Assembly: GCF_020833685.1 (NCBI RefSeq)
Contig: NZ_JACKZY010000002.1
Coordinates: forward strand, 868,001-932,000
Length of the DNA: 64,000 nt
Direction: 5' to 3'
From: Nitratireductor sp. B36
Lineage (GTDB): Bacteria > Pseudomonadota > Alphaproteobacteria > Rhizobiales > Rhizobiaceae
The notes beneath the pieces are model-generated. The model ran no database searches. It saw only the letters and a program-made list of their open reading frames with translations, and was not told the DNA's origin. Both the position numbers and the translations under genes were made by a program. Position 1 is the stretch's first letter. Every line of letters begins with the position of its first letter. Of the stretch, positions 53,294 to 63,441 are shown piece by piece.

Positions 53294-55351
53294 TCAGATG
53301 TCCAGCTCGTCAGCGAACTCTGCGTTCTCCTGAATGAAGCGAAAGCGTGCCTCGGGTTTGGTACCCATCAGGGAATCTATGGCGCTCTTTGTCGCCTCCT
53401 CGCCATCGAGAACGGACACGCGCAGCAATGTGCGTTTGGCCGGATCCATGGTCGTTTCCTTGAGCTGGCTCGCCATCATCTCGCCAAGTCCCTTGAAGCG
53501 CCCGATCTCGACCTTGCCACGACCCGTGAACTCCGTTTCCAGAAGCTCGTCCTTGTGCGCGTCGTCGCGAGCATACATGGTCTTGCCACCCTGGCTGATG
53601 CGGTAGAGCGGGGGTACGGCCATGTAGAGATGCCCGTTCTCGATAAGCTGCGGCATCTCCTGGTAGAAGAAGGTGATCAGCAGAGACGCGATATGCGCGC
53701 CGTCGACGTCGGCGTCCGTCATGATGATCACGCGATCGTAGCGCAGGTCATCTTCGCGATATTTCGACCTGGTGCCACAGCCAAGCGCCTGAACGATGTC
53801 GGAGATCTGCTGGTTGGCGGCGAGTTTTCCGGTGCCGGCACTGGCCACGTTTAAAATCTTGCCTCGCAGTGGCAATACGGCCTGACTGGCTCGATTGCGC
53901 GCCTGCTTGGCGGAGCCTCCGGCGGAGTCGCCCTCGACAATGAAGATTTCGGCACCCGCCGCTGCACCCATGGTACAGTCGGCGAGCTTTCCGGGAAGGC
54001 GCAGTTTTCGCACCGCACTCTTGCGGCTGACTTCGCGTTCCTGGCGGCGGCGCAGGCGTTCGTCTGCGCGGGCCACAACCCAATCGAGAAGCTTGGAGGC
54101 CTCCTGCGGATTTTCCGCAAGCCAGTGGTCAAAGGGATCGCGCACGGCGTTTTCGACAATGCGCATGGCGGCAGCCGTGGCCAGCTTGTCCTTGGTCTGG
54201 CCGACGAATTCCGGCTCGCGAACGAAGACGGAGAGCATGCCGGCGGCCGAGATCATCACGTCTTCGGAGGTGATGATGGACGCGCGCTTGTTGCCGGTGA
54301 GCTCGGCATAGCCGCGAAGGCCGCGCAGGAGCGCGTTGCGGAAGCCGGTCTCGTGGGTTCCGCCTTCGGGAGTGGGCACGGTGTTACAATAGGAATTGAG
54401 CATGGCGTCGCCGCCATACCAGGTGATCGCCCATTCCACCGCGCCATGGCCGGAGCTCTTTTCGCTGCGGCCGGAAAACACTTCCTTCGTGACCTGGAAC
54501 TGCCCGTCGAGCGAAGCGATCAGATAATCCTTCAATCCGCCGGGGAAGTGGAAGGTGGCCTTGTCCGGCGTCTGGTCTTTCTCACCGATCAACTCGGGCG
54601 CACAGACCCAGCGGATCTCGACACCGCCGAAGAGATAGGCCTTGGAGCGTGCCATGCGGTAAAGGCGCGCCGGTTCAAACTTGGCGCCCTTGCCGAAGAT
54701 CTGCTCGTCCGGCTTGAAGCGCACTTTCGTGCCGCGACGGTTGTGGACATCGCCGAGCTTTTCGAGCCCGCCCTGAGGCAGACCGCGCGAAAAGGTCTGG
54801 CGGAAGAGCTGTCGATTGCGCGCGACCTCGACTTCAAGGAGTTCGGAGAGCGCATTCACGACAGAAACGCCCACACCGTGCAAACCACCGGAGGTCTCAT
54901 AAACCTTGGAATCGAATTTGCCGCCGGCATGCAGCGTGGTCATGATGACCTCGAGCGCCGACTTGTCCTTGAACTTAGGGTGGGGGTCTACGGGGATGCC
55001 GCGACCATTATCCGTGACAGAAAGAAAGCCTTCCGCGTCCAGCTCCACCTCGATGAAAGTGGCATGACCGGCCACCGCCTCATCCATGGAGTTGTCGATG
55101 ACCTCGGCGAAGAGGTGGTGCAGCGCCTTGTCGTCGGTGCCGCCGATATACATGCCTGGACGTCGGCGGACAGGCTCAAGGCCTTCCAGAACCTCGATGT
55201 CGGCTGCACTGTAGCCCTCGCCAGACGATGCGGGCGAGGGGGAGGGCGCAGGGCGCGGCGCGGGCTTGCGTTCAGGCGCTGCCGGCTCCGGTGCTTTCGC
55301 ACGTTCCACATTTGCGGTCATTCCGGCGAAGAGGTCGTTGTTGTCGTCCAT
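53294..55351 (-). CDS. parE: DNA topoisomerase IV subunit B
   Basis: ParE is the GHKL ATPase of topoisomerase IV, which decatenates daughter chromosomes. The 685-residue product has the ATP site (EVIDNSMDEAVAGHA about residues 87-101, DNGRGIPVD, GGLHGVGVSVVNAL) and a TOPRIM domain with IVEGDSAGGSAKQARNR, PLRGKILNV, and MTDADVDGAHI. The first 50 residues are a Pro/Ala-rich extension. The ATG at 55351 (MDDNNDLF) is the best start; upstream codons are not conserved-looking. parC is elsewhere. Confidence 0.95.
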   Translation of the reverse strand: MDDNNDLFAGMTANVERAKAPEPAAPERKPAPRPAPSPSPASSGEGYSAADIEVLEGLEPVRRRPGMYIGGTDDKALHHLFAEVIDNSMDEAVAGHATFIEVELDAEGFLSVTDNGRGIPVDPHPKFKDKSALEVIMTTLHAGGKFDSKVYETSGGLHGVGVSVVNALSELLEVEVARNRQLFRQTFSRGLPQGGLEKLGDVHNRRGTKVRFKPDEQIFGKGAKFEPARLYRMARSKAYLFGGVEIRWVCAPELIGEKDQTPDKATFHFPGGLKDYLIASLDGQFQVTKEVFSGRSEKSSGHGAVEWAITWYGGDAMLNSYCNTVPTPEGGTHETGFRNALLRGLRGYAELTGNKRASIITSEDVMISAAGMLSVFVREPEFVGQTKDKLATAAAMRIVENAVRDPFDHWLAENPQEASKLLDWVVARADERLRRRQEREVSRKSAVRKLRLPGKLADCTMGAAAGAEIFIVEGDSAGGSAKQARNRASQAVLPLRGKILNVASAGTGKLAANQQISDIVQALGCGTRSKYREDDLRYDRVIIMTDADVDGAHIASLLITFFYQEMPQLIENGHLYMAVPPLYRISQGGKTMYARDDAHKDELLETEFTGRGKVEIGRFKGLGEMMASQLKETTMDPAKRTLLRVSVLDGEEATKSAIDSLMGTKPEARFRFIQENAEFADELDI

Positions 55352-55493
55352 GAAGCGTGTTGTGTCCTGTCCGCGAATCACATCGCAGTTTGCCATGGAT
55401 TCCAAGGCAAAGCGAAGCCTGTTCCGGTTCCGTTCGGAGTGTGTGGACGACGCTTTATCAGAAAGCGCGGGCCCCAGCCAAGTGCATGCGGCA

Positions 55494-55530
55494 AAAAGAG
55501 CGATCATCTCCCCCGACAGGGGAGATGATC
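55494..55530 (-). terminator. Rho-independent terminator of the gcv operon
   Basis: GATCATCTCCCC and GGGGAGATGATC form a perfect 12-bp stem with a five-base loop, 13 bases beyond the gcvP stop; on the minus strand CTCTTTTTG follows. It also shields parE from read-through. Confidence 0.85.
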
Positions 55531-55543
55531 CGTGGTGTTAGTC

Positions 55544-58345
55544 TCAACTGGCCAATGCCTCGACGGGCGGGCAGGCGCAGACCAGATTGCGGTCGCCGCT
55601 GACATTGTCGACGCGCGAGACCGGCGGCCAGTATTTGGACGCGGACGCCAGCGCACCCTCGGGGAAGGCGGCTTCATTGCGGCTGTAGGGGTGTGTCCAC
55701 TCGTCGCCCATCAGCTCCATCGCCGTGTGGGGTGCATTGACGAGAGGATTATCCTCCTTCGGCCATAGGCCCTTTTCAACCTTCGCTGCTTCCTCGGCAA
55801 TGGAGATCATCGCCTGACAGAAGCGATCAACCTCGCTCTTTGGCTCCGATTCCGTTGGCTCGACCATCAATGTTCCCGCAACCGGAAAGCTCATGGTCGG
55901 GGCATGGAAGCCATAATCGATGAGCCGCTTGGCGATATCGTCGACGGTGATGCCGGCACGATCCTTGAAGACACGCGTGTCCAGAATGCACTCATGGGCG
56001 ACCCGGTCATTGCGGCCTTTATACAGCACCGGATAGTGCTCTTTCAGCCTGTGAGCGATGTAGTTGGCGTTGAGGATTGCCATTTCCGTCGCCCGTTTGA
56101 GCCCGTCTCCACCCATCATTCGGATATACATCCACGTGATGGGCAGGATCGACGCGCTGCCATAGGGCGCTGCCGCGACCGCCTGGTCGCTGCCCAGCGC
56201 CACATGGCCCGGCACGAATGGTTTGAGATGTGCCTTGACGCCGATGGGGCCGACACCGGGGCCCCCGCCACCATGGGGGATGCAGAAGGTCTTGTGCAGG
56301 TTCAGGTGGCAGACATCCGCGCCCAGATCGCCCGGACGCGCAAGGCCGACCATGGCATTGAGATTGGCGCCGTCGAAATAGACCTGGCCGCCATGCTCAT
56401 GAATGACCGTGCACATGTCGCGCACGCCTTCCTCGAACACGCCGTGGGTGGACGGGTAGGTGAGCATGAGAGCGGCCAGCCTGTCTGAATGTTCTGCCGC
56501 TTTGGCCTTCAGGTCGTCCTGATCGATATTGCCATCATCCGTGCAGCGCACGACCACCACCCGCATACCCGCCATGGAGGCGGACGCCGGGTTGGTGCCA
56601 TGGGCGGAGGAGGGGATGAGACAGATGTCGCGACCGGCCTCGCCACGCTCGGCATGGTAGCGGCGGATCGCCAGAAGACCGGCATATTCGCCCTGGCTGC
56701 CGGCATTGGGCTGCAGGGAGACCGCATCGAAACCGGTGATTTCCGAAAGCCAGCGGTCGAGATCCTCGATCATGCGACGATAGCCTGCCGTGTGCCCGGC
56801 AGGAGCAAAGGGATGCAGCCCTGCCACTTCCGGCCAGCTGACCGGCATCATCTCGGCGGCGGCGTTGAGCTTCATGGTGCAGGAGCCGAGCGGGATCATG
56901 GCGCGGTCGAGTGCCAAATCCTTGTCGGCGAGCCGGCGCAGGAAGCGCATCATTTCCGTTTCCGAGCGGTGGGCATGGAAGTCGGGCTGGGTGAGGAAGC
57001 CTTCGCCACGCGCTTTTGACGGAGCAAGGCGCGGTGCTTCATCCGGCAGCTGCGCACCGAACAGGGCGGCAATGGCCGCAAGATCATCCTCATCGGTGGT
57101 CTCGTCGAGATTGATCCCGATGCGATCCGCGTCGATGACGCGAAGGAGACGGCCGCCAGCCTCTGCTTTCTGGGCGATTTCCTCCGCCTTGCTCGGAACG
57201 GTGGCGGTTACCGTATCGAAGATTGTGTCGCCCGCAAGTTGGATGCCTGCGGCTTTCAACGCTGCATGAAGGCGCGACGCACGCGCGTGGATGCCCTCGG
57301 CGATGGCAACGAGGCCTTCCGGTCCGTGCCATATGGCAAAGGCTGCTGCCATATTTGCAAGCAGCGCCTGCGCGGTGCAGATGTTGGAGGTCGCCTTGTC
57401 GCGGCGAATGTGCTGTTCGCGGGTCTGGAGCGCCAGACGATATCCCGGGCGGCCGTGGGCGTCGACCGACTGGCCGACGAGACGGCCGGGCATCAGACGT
57501 GTGAGCTTGTCAGAGACTGCACAATAGGCAGCGTGCGGGCCGCCAAAGCCCATTGGCACACCGAAGCGCTGCATTGAGCCAACAGCGATGTCCGCGCCAA
57601 GCGCTGCCGGCGTTTCGCTCAAAAGCAGGCCGAGCGGATCGGCCACCATGATGACGATGGCACCCTTGTCTTTGGCCTTGGCGATAAGCGCGCTGTAATC
57701 GCCATAGACGCCATATGTATCCGCCCAAGGCACGATGAGGGCGAACGTGTCGTCGTCGATCGTGTCGCCGTCAACCTCAATGCCCAATGGCTCGGCGCGG
57801 GTGACGACCACATCACGCGTTTGCGGATGGAGTTCGCCGGCAAGTGCCAGCCTGTTGCGCTTGGAACGATGGTGCCGCCAGGCAATGCCCACGGCCTCCG
57901 CCACCGCCGACCCTTCGTCGAGCAGGGAAGCGGAGGCGACAGGCAGGCCGGTCAGCTCTGTTACCAGCGTCTGGAAGTGGAACAGGAGCTCCAGGCGGCC
58001 CTGACTGATTTCAGATTGGTACGGCGTGTAGGCCGTGTACCAGGCCGGGTTCTCGAACAGATTGCGCTGGATGACCGGTGGCACCTTCACGCCGTGATAG
58101 CCGGTGCCGATGAAGCTTTTCAGAACCTTGTTCTCGCGCATGGCGGCGCTGAGCTCGGACAGAGCCTCGGATTCGCTGGCCGCCGGTGGCAGGTCGAGCG
58201 GACGGTCGAGGCGAATGGATTTCGGCACCGCCTGCGTGATGAGCGTTTCGAGTGAAGGAACGCCAAGCGTTGCCAGCATGGCCTTGGTTTCCTCACCGCG
58301 CGGGCCGATATGGCGGGCGGCGAAAGGGAGCGATTTGGCAGACAT
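55544..58345 (-). CDS. gcvP: Glycine dehydrogenase (decarboxylating), P protein
   Basis: The P protein decarboxylates glycine and passes the aminomethyl group to lipoyl-GcvH. The 933-residue product is the undivided homodimeric form. The PLP lysine is in [20 protein letters not shown] (about residues 680-699), with the glycine-rich loop after it. The N-terminal half carries the duplicated fold ([17 protein letters not shown]). The ATG at 58345 has GAGGAAACACC upstream. It is the last gene of gcvT-gcvH-gcvP. Confidence 0.97.
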   Translation of the reverse strand: MSAKSLPFAARHIGPRGEETKAMLATLGVPSLETLITQAVPKSIRLDRPLDLPPAASESEALSELSAAMRENKVLKSFIGTGYHGVKVPPVIQRNLFENPAWYTAYTPYQSEISQGRLELLFHFQTLVTELTGLPVASASLLDEGSAVAEAVGIAWRHHRSKRNRLALAGELHPQTRDVVVTRAEPLGIEVDGDTIDDDTFALIVPWADTYGVYGDYSALIAKAKDKGAIVIMVADPLGLLLSETPAALGADIAVGSMQRFGVPMGFGGPHAAYCAVSDKLTRLMPGRLVGQSVDAHGRPGYRLALQTREQHIRRDKATSNICTAQALLANMAAAFAIWHGPEGLVAIAEGIHARASRLHAALKAAGIQLAGDTIFDTVTATVPSKAEEIAQKAEAGGRLLRVIDADRIGINLDETTDEDDLAAIAALFGAQLPDEAPRLAPSKARGEGFLTQPDFHAHRSETEMMRFLRRLADKDLALDRAMIPLGSCTMKLNAAAEMMPVSWPEVAGLHPFAPAGHTAGYRRMIEDLDRWLSEITGFDAVSLQPNAGSQGEYAGLLAIRRYHAERGEAGRDICLIPSSAHGTNPASASMAGMRVVVVRCTDDGNIDQDDLKAKAAEHSDRLAALMLTYPSTHGVFEEGVRDMCTVIHEHGGQVYFDGANLNAMVGLARPGDLGADVCHLNLHKTFCIPHGGGGPGVGPIGVKAHLKPFVPGHVALGSDQAVAAAPYGSASILPITWMYIRMMGGDGLKRATEMAILNANYIAHRLKEHYPVLYKGRNDRVAHECILDTRVFKDRAGITVDDIAKRLIDYGFHAPTMSFPVAGTLMVEPTESEPKSEVDRFCQAMISIAEEAAKVEKGLWPKEDNPLVNAPHTAMELMGDEWTHPYSRNEAAFPEGALASASKYWPPVSRVDNVSGDRNLVCACPPVEALAS

Positions 58346-58354
58346 GGTGTTTCC

Positions 58355-58723
58355 TCAGGCTATCGACGCCTTGTAGGCGGCTTCGTCCATAAGGCCTTCG
58401 AGCTGGCTCTCATCGGCAAGTTTCATTTTCCACAGCCAGCCATCGCCGGTCGGGGCAGAATTCACCAGGGCCGGATCGCCCGTCAGAGCATCGTTCACTT
58501 CCGCGACTTCGCCATCGACCGGAGCATAGACATCGGAGGCAGCCTTGACGGATTCGACCACCACGGCAGTGTCACCCTTGGAGAGCGTGGCGCCGGTTTC
58601 CGGCAATTCGACAAAGACCAGATCGCCAAGCTGTTCCTGCGCGTAGTCGGTAATGCCCACGGTTGCGACGCCGTTCTCGACTTTGATCCATTCGTGATCT
58701 TCGGTGAAATAGGTCTGGCTCAT
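58355..58723 (-). CDS. gcvH: Glycine cleavage system H protein
   Basis: GcvH carries the aminomethyl group on a swinging lipoyl arm between GcvP, GcvT and dihydrolipoamide dehydrogenase. The 122-residue product has the lipoylation motif [20 protein letters not shown] with Lys about residue 60. It starts [15 protein letters not shown], the family N-terminus, at 58723; longer upstream frames are within gcvT. It lies seven bases after the gcvT stop. Confidence 0.97.
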   Translation of the reverse strand: MSQTYFTEDHEWIKVENGVATVGITDYAQEQLGDLVFVELPETGATLSKGDTAVVVESVKAASDVYAPVDGEVAEVNDALTGDPALVNSAPTGDGWLWKMKLADESQLEGLMDEAAYKASIA

Positions 58724-58730
58724 CTGGCTG

Positions 58731-59834
58731 TTATCCTTTTTTGTAGCGCTGCGGCGTGAAGGGAAGGGGATGGACGTCGAGTGCGATGCGATTGCCGCGC
58801 ACTTCGGTAAAAAGACGGGTGCCGGGTGCGGAGAGCGGTTTGGCCACATAACCCATGGCCACCGGGTGTCCGGCCGAAGGCCCAAACCCGCCCGATGTGA
58901 CGCGGCCGACCCTCTCGCCTGCCTCGTTGATCAACAGCGCACCGGCACGGACCGGCTGACGACCTTCCGGCTTCAGACCGACACGCTTTTCCCTTGCGCC
59001 GTCCGCGATGATTTTCTGCAACGCTTCCGCGCCGATGAACTGGCCCTTTTCGCGCAGCGCCTTCGGCACGGCCCATAGGATGGCCGCACTCGCCGGATCT
59101 GTGTTTTCGTCGAGATCCTGACCATGCAGGCAAAGGCCTGCTTCCAGGCGCAGGCTGTCGCGCGCGGCAAGACCCACCCATTGAACCCGTTCATCGTCGA
59201 GCAGTGTGCGGACAAAACGCTCCGCCTCATCGACGGGCAGTGCCACCTCGAAACCGTCTTCGCCGGTGTAGCCCGACCGGGCCGCGAACCAACCCTTGCG
59301 CGGCTCGGTGCCGGTCATGAAGGTGAGGTCGCTCAGATCGAGGCCCGCCGCAATCATGGCAGCTTCGGCTTCAGGGCCCTGCAGCGCCAAGAGCACGCGT
59401 TCTAGCGGGGTGAGCGAAACCTCGAACGCGGTAGCAATGGCCCGGAAATGCGCTTCGTCCTTGTCGGCATTGCCGGCGTTTGCAACGACCATGAAGCGGT
59501 TTTCGCCAAGACGCGTGACAATCAGATCGTCGATGATGCCGGCATTCTCGTTGAGAAGAACGGTGTATTTCGACTGGCCCTCCTTCAGGGCCGCTGCATC
59601 GATGGGGCAGGCGCGCGACAGGAAATCGGCGGCACCGGCGCCTTCGACCTCGAAAAGCTGCATGTGGGAAATATCGAAGAGGCCCGCACTTTCGCGCGTG
59701 TGCAGGTGTTCTTTCATGACGCCGGCAGGGTAGGTCAGCGGCATGCGCCAGCCGGCGAATGTGCCGAAACGCGCGTTCGCATCTTCATGCAACGCTTCCA
59801 GCGGCAGGTGTTTTTGAGGTTTCGTATCGCTCAT
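58731..59834 (-). CDS. gcvT: Aminomethyltransferase, T protein of the glycine cleavage system
   Basis: GcvT transfers the methylene from GcvH to tetrahydrofolate, releasing ammonia. The 367-residue product has [20 protein letters not shown] (about residues 20-39), the folate/H-protein region [12 protein letters not shown] (about 42-53), and [18 protein letters not shown] near 220. ATG codons at 59834 and 59837 follow GGAGGA; the first has better spacing. It is the first gene of the operon and is controlled by a glycine riboswitch. Confidence 0.96.
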   Translation of the reverse strand: MSDTKPQKHLPLEALHEDANARFGTFAGWRMPLTYPAGVMKEHLHTRESAGLFDISHMQLFEVEGAGAADFLSRACPIDAAALKEGQSKYTVLLNENAGIIDDLIVTRLGENRFMVVANAGNADKDEAHFRAIATAFEVSLTPLERVLLALQGPEAEAAMIAAGLDLSDLTFMTGTEPRKGWFAARSGYTGEDGFEVALPVDEAERFVRTLLDDERVQWVGLAARDSLRLEAGLCLHGQDLDENTDPASAAILWAVPKALREKGQFIGAEALQKIIADGAREKRVGLKPEGRQPVRAGALLINEAGERVGRVTSGGFGPSAGHPVAMGYVAKPLSAPGTRLFTEVRGNRIALDVHPLPFTPQRYKKG

Positions 59835-59884
59835 CATTCCTCCAGAATCGCACGCATGCCGCGATAAGCGACATGTTCGTGCCC

Positions 59885-60080
59885 CTCTGTCGGAAGCCTG
59901 AGAGACTCGCGCAGCCGGAACCCTGTCGACCACGCTTACACCTTCGGCGCGGGGATCGCTCCCCGACTTTCCAGAGTGTCTTGGCCCGTCTACGGTTCTT
60001 TTGCCTGAGAGATTTCGGGCGATTTCCCCTTCGGCGTCCGCTCCGGCACTTGCCGGTTTGGCCCTCTCCCGCAGCCAGGC
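59885..60080 (-). promoter_or_regulatory. Tandem glycine riboswitch upstream of gcvT
   Basis: Two glycine aptamers occur in series on the minus strand. Aptamer I (about 60003-60072) begins GCGGGAGAG, has CGCCGAAGGGG and ends TCTCAGGCA. Aptamer II (about 59885-59965) has the matching CGCCGAAGG and TCTCAGGC. They are joined by a short linker and end about 50 bases before the gcvT ATG. Glycine riboswitches usually turn on gcv expression when glycine is abundant. The expression platform is not obvious, but the Shine-Dalgarno region is close enough for translational control. Confidence 0.93.
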
Positions 60081-60209
60081 AGGGCTTCTGCCCTCGACGG
60101 CTGGAAACTAGCGCAGGCGAATGTGTTTGTCACCTGACATAATGCTCTGCCTGGCATTGGCATGATGGTTTCTGTGCACAAGAGAGACGACGGCTTTAAC
60201 GACCGTTTC

Positions 60210-60593
60210 TCAACGTGAGCCCACCGCGCGGGCAAGGTCGGCTTCGATCTGGGCGACCAGACGGTTTGTCTCGTCCTGAAGTTTGCGGATACGCTTCAGA
60301 TTGGCTGAAACGGCATTGACAAGTTCCGAGCGGCTTTCATCAGCGGGCGAGACTCCGACACCATGCAACAGCCAGGACAGGCTCACATTCAAAACGCCGG
60401 CAAGCATGGCAAGACGGTTGGCGCGTGGTTGTGCCCGGTCGCTCTCCCAGGCCTGTATCGTTGCTGTCTTCACGCCCAGACGGCGGGCGAGTTCAGCGAC
60501 AGGAAGTCCAGCAGCGTCGCGGGCTCGTGAAAGGCGGCCGCCCATCGTGTCGTGATCGGGTGAATCTGTATAAATGTGTGCGGTGTCATGCAC
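60210..60593 (-). CDS. XRE-family helix-turn-helix regulator
   Basis: The 127-residue protein has an N-terminal XRE domain (LSRARDAAGLPVAELARRLG, then TATIQAWESDRAQPR, about residues 20-70) and a helical C-terminal tail (NLKRIRKLQDETNRLVAQIE, about 98-117) for dimerisation. Targets are unknown. The start is GTG at 60593 with a perfect GGAGG nine bases upstream; there is no ATG that matches. It lies upstream of the gcv riboswitch on the same strand, about 130 bases away, so read-through into gcvT is possible. Confidence 0.85.
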   Translation of the reverse strand: MHDTAHIYTDSPDHDTMGGRLSRARDAAGLPVAELARRLGVKTATIQAWESDRAQPRANRLAMLAGVLNVSLSWLLHGVGVSPADESRSELVNAVSANLKRIRKLQDETNRLVAQIEADLARAVGSR

Positions 60594-60804
60594 CGGTCTG
60601 AACCTCCATATTCCCAGCGGACATCTCCGGTTGTGTCTTCCACCCCGAGAGCAGGTTATTCCCATGAAGCATGCCGGAAGGGACGCTTCAGGACAAGTTT
60701 TGGTAATATCGCGGAATGGGGCGCTGGCAAAATATCGTTATTTCTCGGTGTGTTGACCGGGAAAGGTGAGAGGGTGATTCATGGATGTCACAAATTGATT
60801 CAGA

Positions 60805-61644
60805 TCAAGATGTGCCCTGGCGCTTGGCGTGCCAGGCAAGATGATCATTCATGAAGCTCGAGATGAAGAAATAGGAATGGTCGTATCCCTCGCGCATGTT
60901 GAGCGTAAGTGGAATTCCGGCCTTCTTGCAGGCTTCCTCGAACAGCCATGGCCGCAGACCTTCGTCCAGAAACCCGTCTGCGGTGCCCTGGTCGATCAGG
61001 AACTCTGGAAAGCGTGCGCCATCGGCGACGAGCGCACAGGCGTCGTATCGGCGCCAAGCCGCCTGATCCTTGCCCAGATATTTCTCGAGCGCTGGCTTCG
61101 ACCAGCCGGCCGTGGATGGTTCAACTATCGGAGCGAAGGCGGAGCAGCTTTTGAACCGGTCGGGGTTCTTGAGCGCGATCGTCAGCGCGCCATGCCCTCC
61201 CATGGAGTGTCCGAAAATGCCTTGGCGGTCCATATCCGCCGGAAAGTGTTTTGCGATCAGTGCCGGTAGTTCGTCGGCAATGTAGGAATACATTCGGTAA
61301 TTCCTGGCGAAAGGCTCCTGTGTCGCGTCGACATAAAAGCCGGCACCCTTGCCGAACTGCCAGTTCTCCGGCTCGTCCGGCACATCATCGCCGCGTGGGC
61401 TGGTATCGGGACAAACGATCATCAGGCCGAGGTCGGCGGCCATGCGGCGGTATTCGCCCTTGTCCATGACATTGGCGTGGGTGCAGGTAAGGCCGGACAG
61501 ATACCACAGGATGGGGCAGGGGCCATCTTCGGCTTGCGGCGGAACGAACACGGCGAATGTCATGTCGCATTGGCAGGTTTCGGCTTCGTGGGTGTAAACG
61601 CCCTGAACCCCGCCATGCGAGCGGGCGGTGGAAACGGTTTTCAT
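60805..61644 (-). CDS. fghA: S-formylglutathione hydrolase
   Basis: FghA hydrolyses S-formylglutathione to formate and glutathione in the last step of formaldehyde detoxification. The 279-residue alpha/beta-hydrolase has the oxyanion and nucleophile region GIFGHSMGGHGALTIAL (Ser about residue 147) and His/Asp in the C-terminal part (DHSYFFISSF). The ATG at 61644 is preceded by AAGGA at eight bases. The matching dehydrogenase is two genes upstream. Confidence 0.95.
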   Translation of the reverse strand: MKTVSTARSHGGVQGVYTHEAETCQCDMTFAVFVPPQAEDGPCPILWYLSGLTCTHANVMDKGEYRRMAADLGLMIVCPDTSPRGDDVPDEPENWQFGKGAGFYVDATQEPFARNYRMYSYIADELPALIAKHFPADMDRQGIFGHSMGGHGALTIALKNPDRFKSCSAFAPIVEPSTAGWSKPALEKYLGKDQAAWRRYDACALVADGARFPEFLIDQGTADGFLDEGLRPWLFEEACKKAGIPLTLNMREGYDHSYFFISSFMNDHLAWHAKRQGTS

Positions 61645-61648
61645 AGGT

Positions 61649-62107
61649 TCAGTCCTTTGGTTCTTTCAATGCGCGGCGTACCGTTCGGTCGAGCGCCTGC
61701 AGGAAGTCGGAGCGATCGCGGGCGGTGAAGCCGGGATTGTATCCCTTGATCTCCCCGGATTCGCGCAGGTCCTGCTTGAGATTGCGCATGGCGACGTCCA
61801 TGCCGATGCTTGCGGGCGTGAAAGTCCGCCCGGTGGGCCCAAGCACATGCACGTCCCTTTCGACGAGGCGCGCTGCCAGCGGCACATCCGCCGTGATGGC
61901 GATGTCGCCCTTAACGGCATTCTCCACGATCCAGTCGTCGGCGGCGTCGGCGGTGCCCGGCACCACGACGTGCCGCACCATGGGATCGCGTGAAGGACGC
62001 AATCCGCCATTGGAGACATAAACGATCACAAGCCCGTGCCGCTCGGCGACACGGGCTGCTTCCGGTTTCACCGGACAGGCGTCTGCATCCACATAGATGG
62101 TCGTCAA
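61649..62107 (-). CDS. UPF0178/YaiI-YqxD family protein
   Basis: The 152-residue protein has the family N-terminus TTIYVDADACPVKPEAARVA and a central VVVPGTADAADDWIVENAVK, with conserved Asp residues resembling a PIN-like nuclease fold (inference). Its function is unknown. The start is TTG at 62107, with GAGG eight bases upstream; no ATG is available at the right place. It lies between the adh stop (10 bases) and fghA (4 bases), so it appears to be part of that operon. Confidence 0.88.
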   Translation of the reverse strand: MTTIYVDADACPVKPEAARVAERHGLVIVYVSNGGLRPSRDPMVRHVVVPGTADAADDWIVENAVKGDIAITADVPLAARLVERDVHVLGPTGRTFTPASIGMDVAMRNLKQDLRESGEIKGYNPGFTARDRSDFLQALDRTVRRALKEPKD

Positions 62108-62117
62108 TGTGATGGCC

Positions 62118-63245
62118 TCAGTAGACCACCACGGAGCGGATGGATTCGCCCGCATGCATGAGGTCGAAACCCTTGTTGATCTCATCGAGCGAAAGCGTGT
62201 GCGTGATCATCGGGTCGATGTCGATCTTTCCTTCCATGTACCAGTCGACGATCTTGGGAACGTCTGTGCGGCCGCGCGCGCCACCGAAGGCGGTGCCTTT
62301 CCAGGTGCGTCCGGTGACGAGCTGGAAGGGACGGGTGGAGATTTCCTGACCCGCGCCGGCCACGCCGATGATAATCGATTCACCCCAGCCGCGATGCGCG
62401 CTTTCCAGCGCCTGGCGCATGACAGTGACATTGCCCGTGCAGTCGAACGTGTAATCCGCGCCGCCGATCTGGTCGGCGCCGCGCTTGGTCATGTTGACGA
62501 GATAGGGGACAAGGTCTTCGCCGACTTCCTTCGGATTGACGAAATGCGTCATGCCGAATTTTTCGCCCCACGGTTTCTTGTCATTGTTGAGGTCGACGCC
62601 GATGATCATGTCGGCACCGGCAAGCCGCAGGCCCTGAATGACATTGAGGCCGATGCCGCCGAGGCCGAACACGATCGCAGTCGCGCCGATTTCCACCTTG
62701 GCTGTGTTGATAACGGCTCCTACGCCAGTGGTCACACCGCAACCGATGTAACAGATCTTGTCAAAGGGGGCATCGGGATTGACCTTTGCCACCGCGATCT
62801 CGGGAAGAACGGTGAAGTTCGAGAAGGTCGAACAGCCCATATAATGATGCAGCTTTTCGCCGTTGATGGAGAAACGGCTCGTGCCGTCGGGCATCAGGCC
62901 CTGGCCCTGGGTCGAGCGGATGGCGGTGCAAAGATTGGTCTTCTGCGACAGGCAGGACGGGCACTCACGGCACTCGGGCGTGTAAAGCGGGATTACGTGA
63001 TCGCCCTTCTTGAGGCTGGTGACGCCGGGGCCCACGTCCACAACGACGCCGGCGCCCTCGTGGCCGAGAATCGCCGGGAAAATTCCCTCGGGATCGGCAC
63101 CCGACAGAGTGAACTCATCCGTGTGGCAGATGCCGGTCGCCTTCACTTCGATCAGCACTTCGCCTTCGCGCGGCCCGTCGAGGTCGACCTCCATGACTTC
63201 AAGTGGTTTTCCTGCCTGAACGGCGACAGCGGCACGGGTTTTCAT
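62118..63245 (-). CDS. frmA: S-(hydroxymethyl)glutathione dehydrogenase / class III alcohol dehydrogenase
   Basis: This zinc-dependent NAD enzyme oxidises the formaldehyde-glutathione adduct. The 375-residue product has the catalytic-zinc region [12 protein letters not shown] (about residues 38-49), [12 protein letters not shown] (about 60-72), the structural-zinc cysteines in [15 protein letters not shown] (about 92-106), and the NAD motif [13 protein letters not shown] near 195. The ATG at 63245 has AGGAG upstream. It heads the operon with UPF0178 and fghA. Confidence 0.96.
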   Translation of the reverse strand: MKTRAAVAVQAGKPLEVMEVDLDGPREGEVLIEVKATGICHTDEFTLSGADPEGIFPAILGHEGAGVVVDVGPGVTSLKKGDHVIPLYTPECRECPSCLSQKTNLCTAIRSTQGQGLMPDGTSRFSINGEKLHHYMGCSTFSNFTVLPEIAVAKVNPDAPFDKICYIGCGVTTGVGAVINTAKVEIGATAIVFGLGGIGLNVIQGLRLAGADMIIGVDLNNDKKPWGEKFGMTHFVNPKEVGEDLVPYLVNMTKRGADQIGGADYTFDCTGNVTVMRQALESAHRGWGESIIIGVAGAGQEISTRPFQLVTGRTWKGTAFGGARGRTDVPKIVDWYMEGKIDIDPMITHTLSLDEINKGFDLMHAGESIRSVVVY

Positions 63246-63441
63246 GGACACTTCTCCTGCAAGTCCGGAATCTACGCCGAAAGTTTCAGGAAATGCATCA
63301 TGCCGCAAGTCCGATCGGGCCTGCGGATGACGCAAACTGGCAAAGCCGCTTCGCACATGACAGTGCCGCGAAGTGCTTGAGTGGGGCGGCATCAGGCCAT
63401 AGAACAGTGTCAACGCTGCTCGTTGGGGGGAACCACCGTTC

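Noticed and set aside
54125-55528. 467-codon plus-strand open frame opposite parE
   Set aside because: ParE ATPase and TOPRIM motifs are intact on the minus strand; this frame mirrors them.
62097-63380. 427-codon plus-strand open frame opposite the alcohol dehydrogenase
   Set aside because: The minus-strand frame encodes a complete class III dehydrogenase with all zinc motifs; the opposite frame has no family features and is a by-product of high GC.
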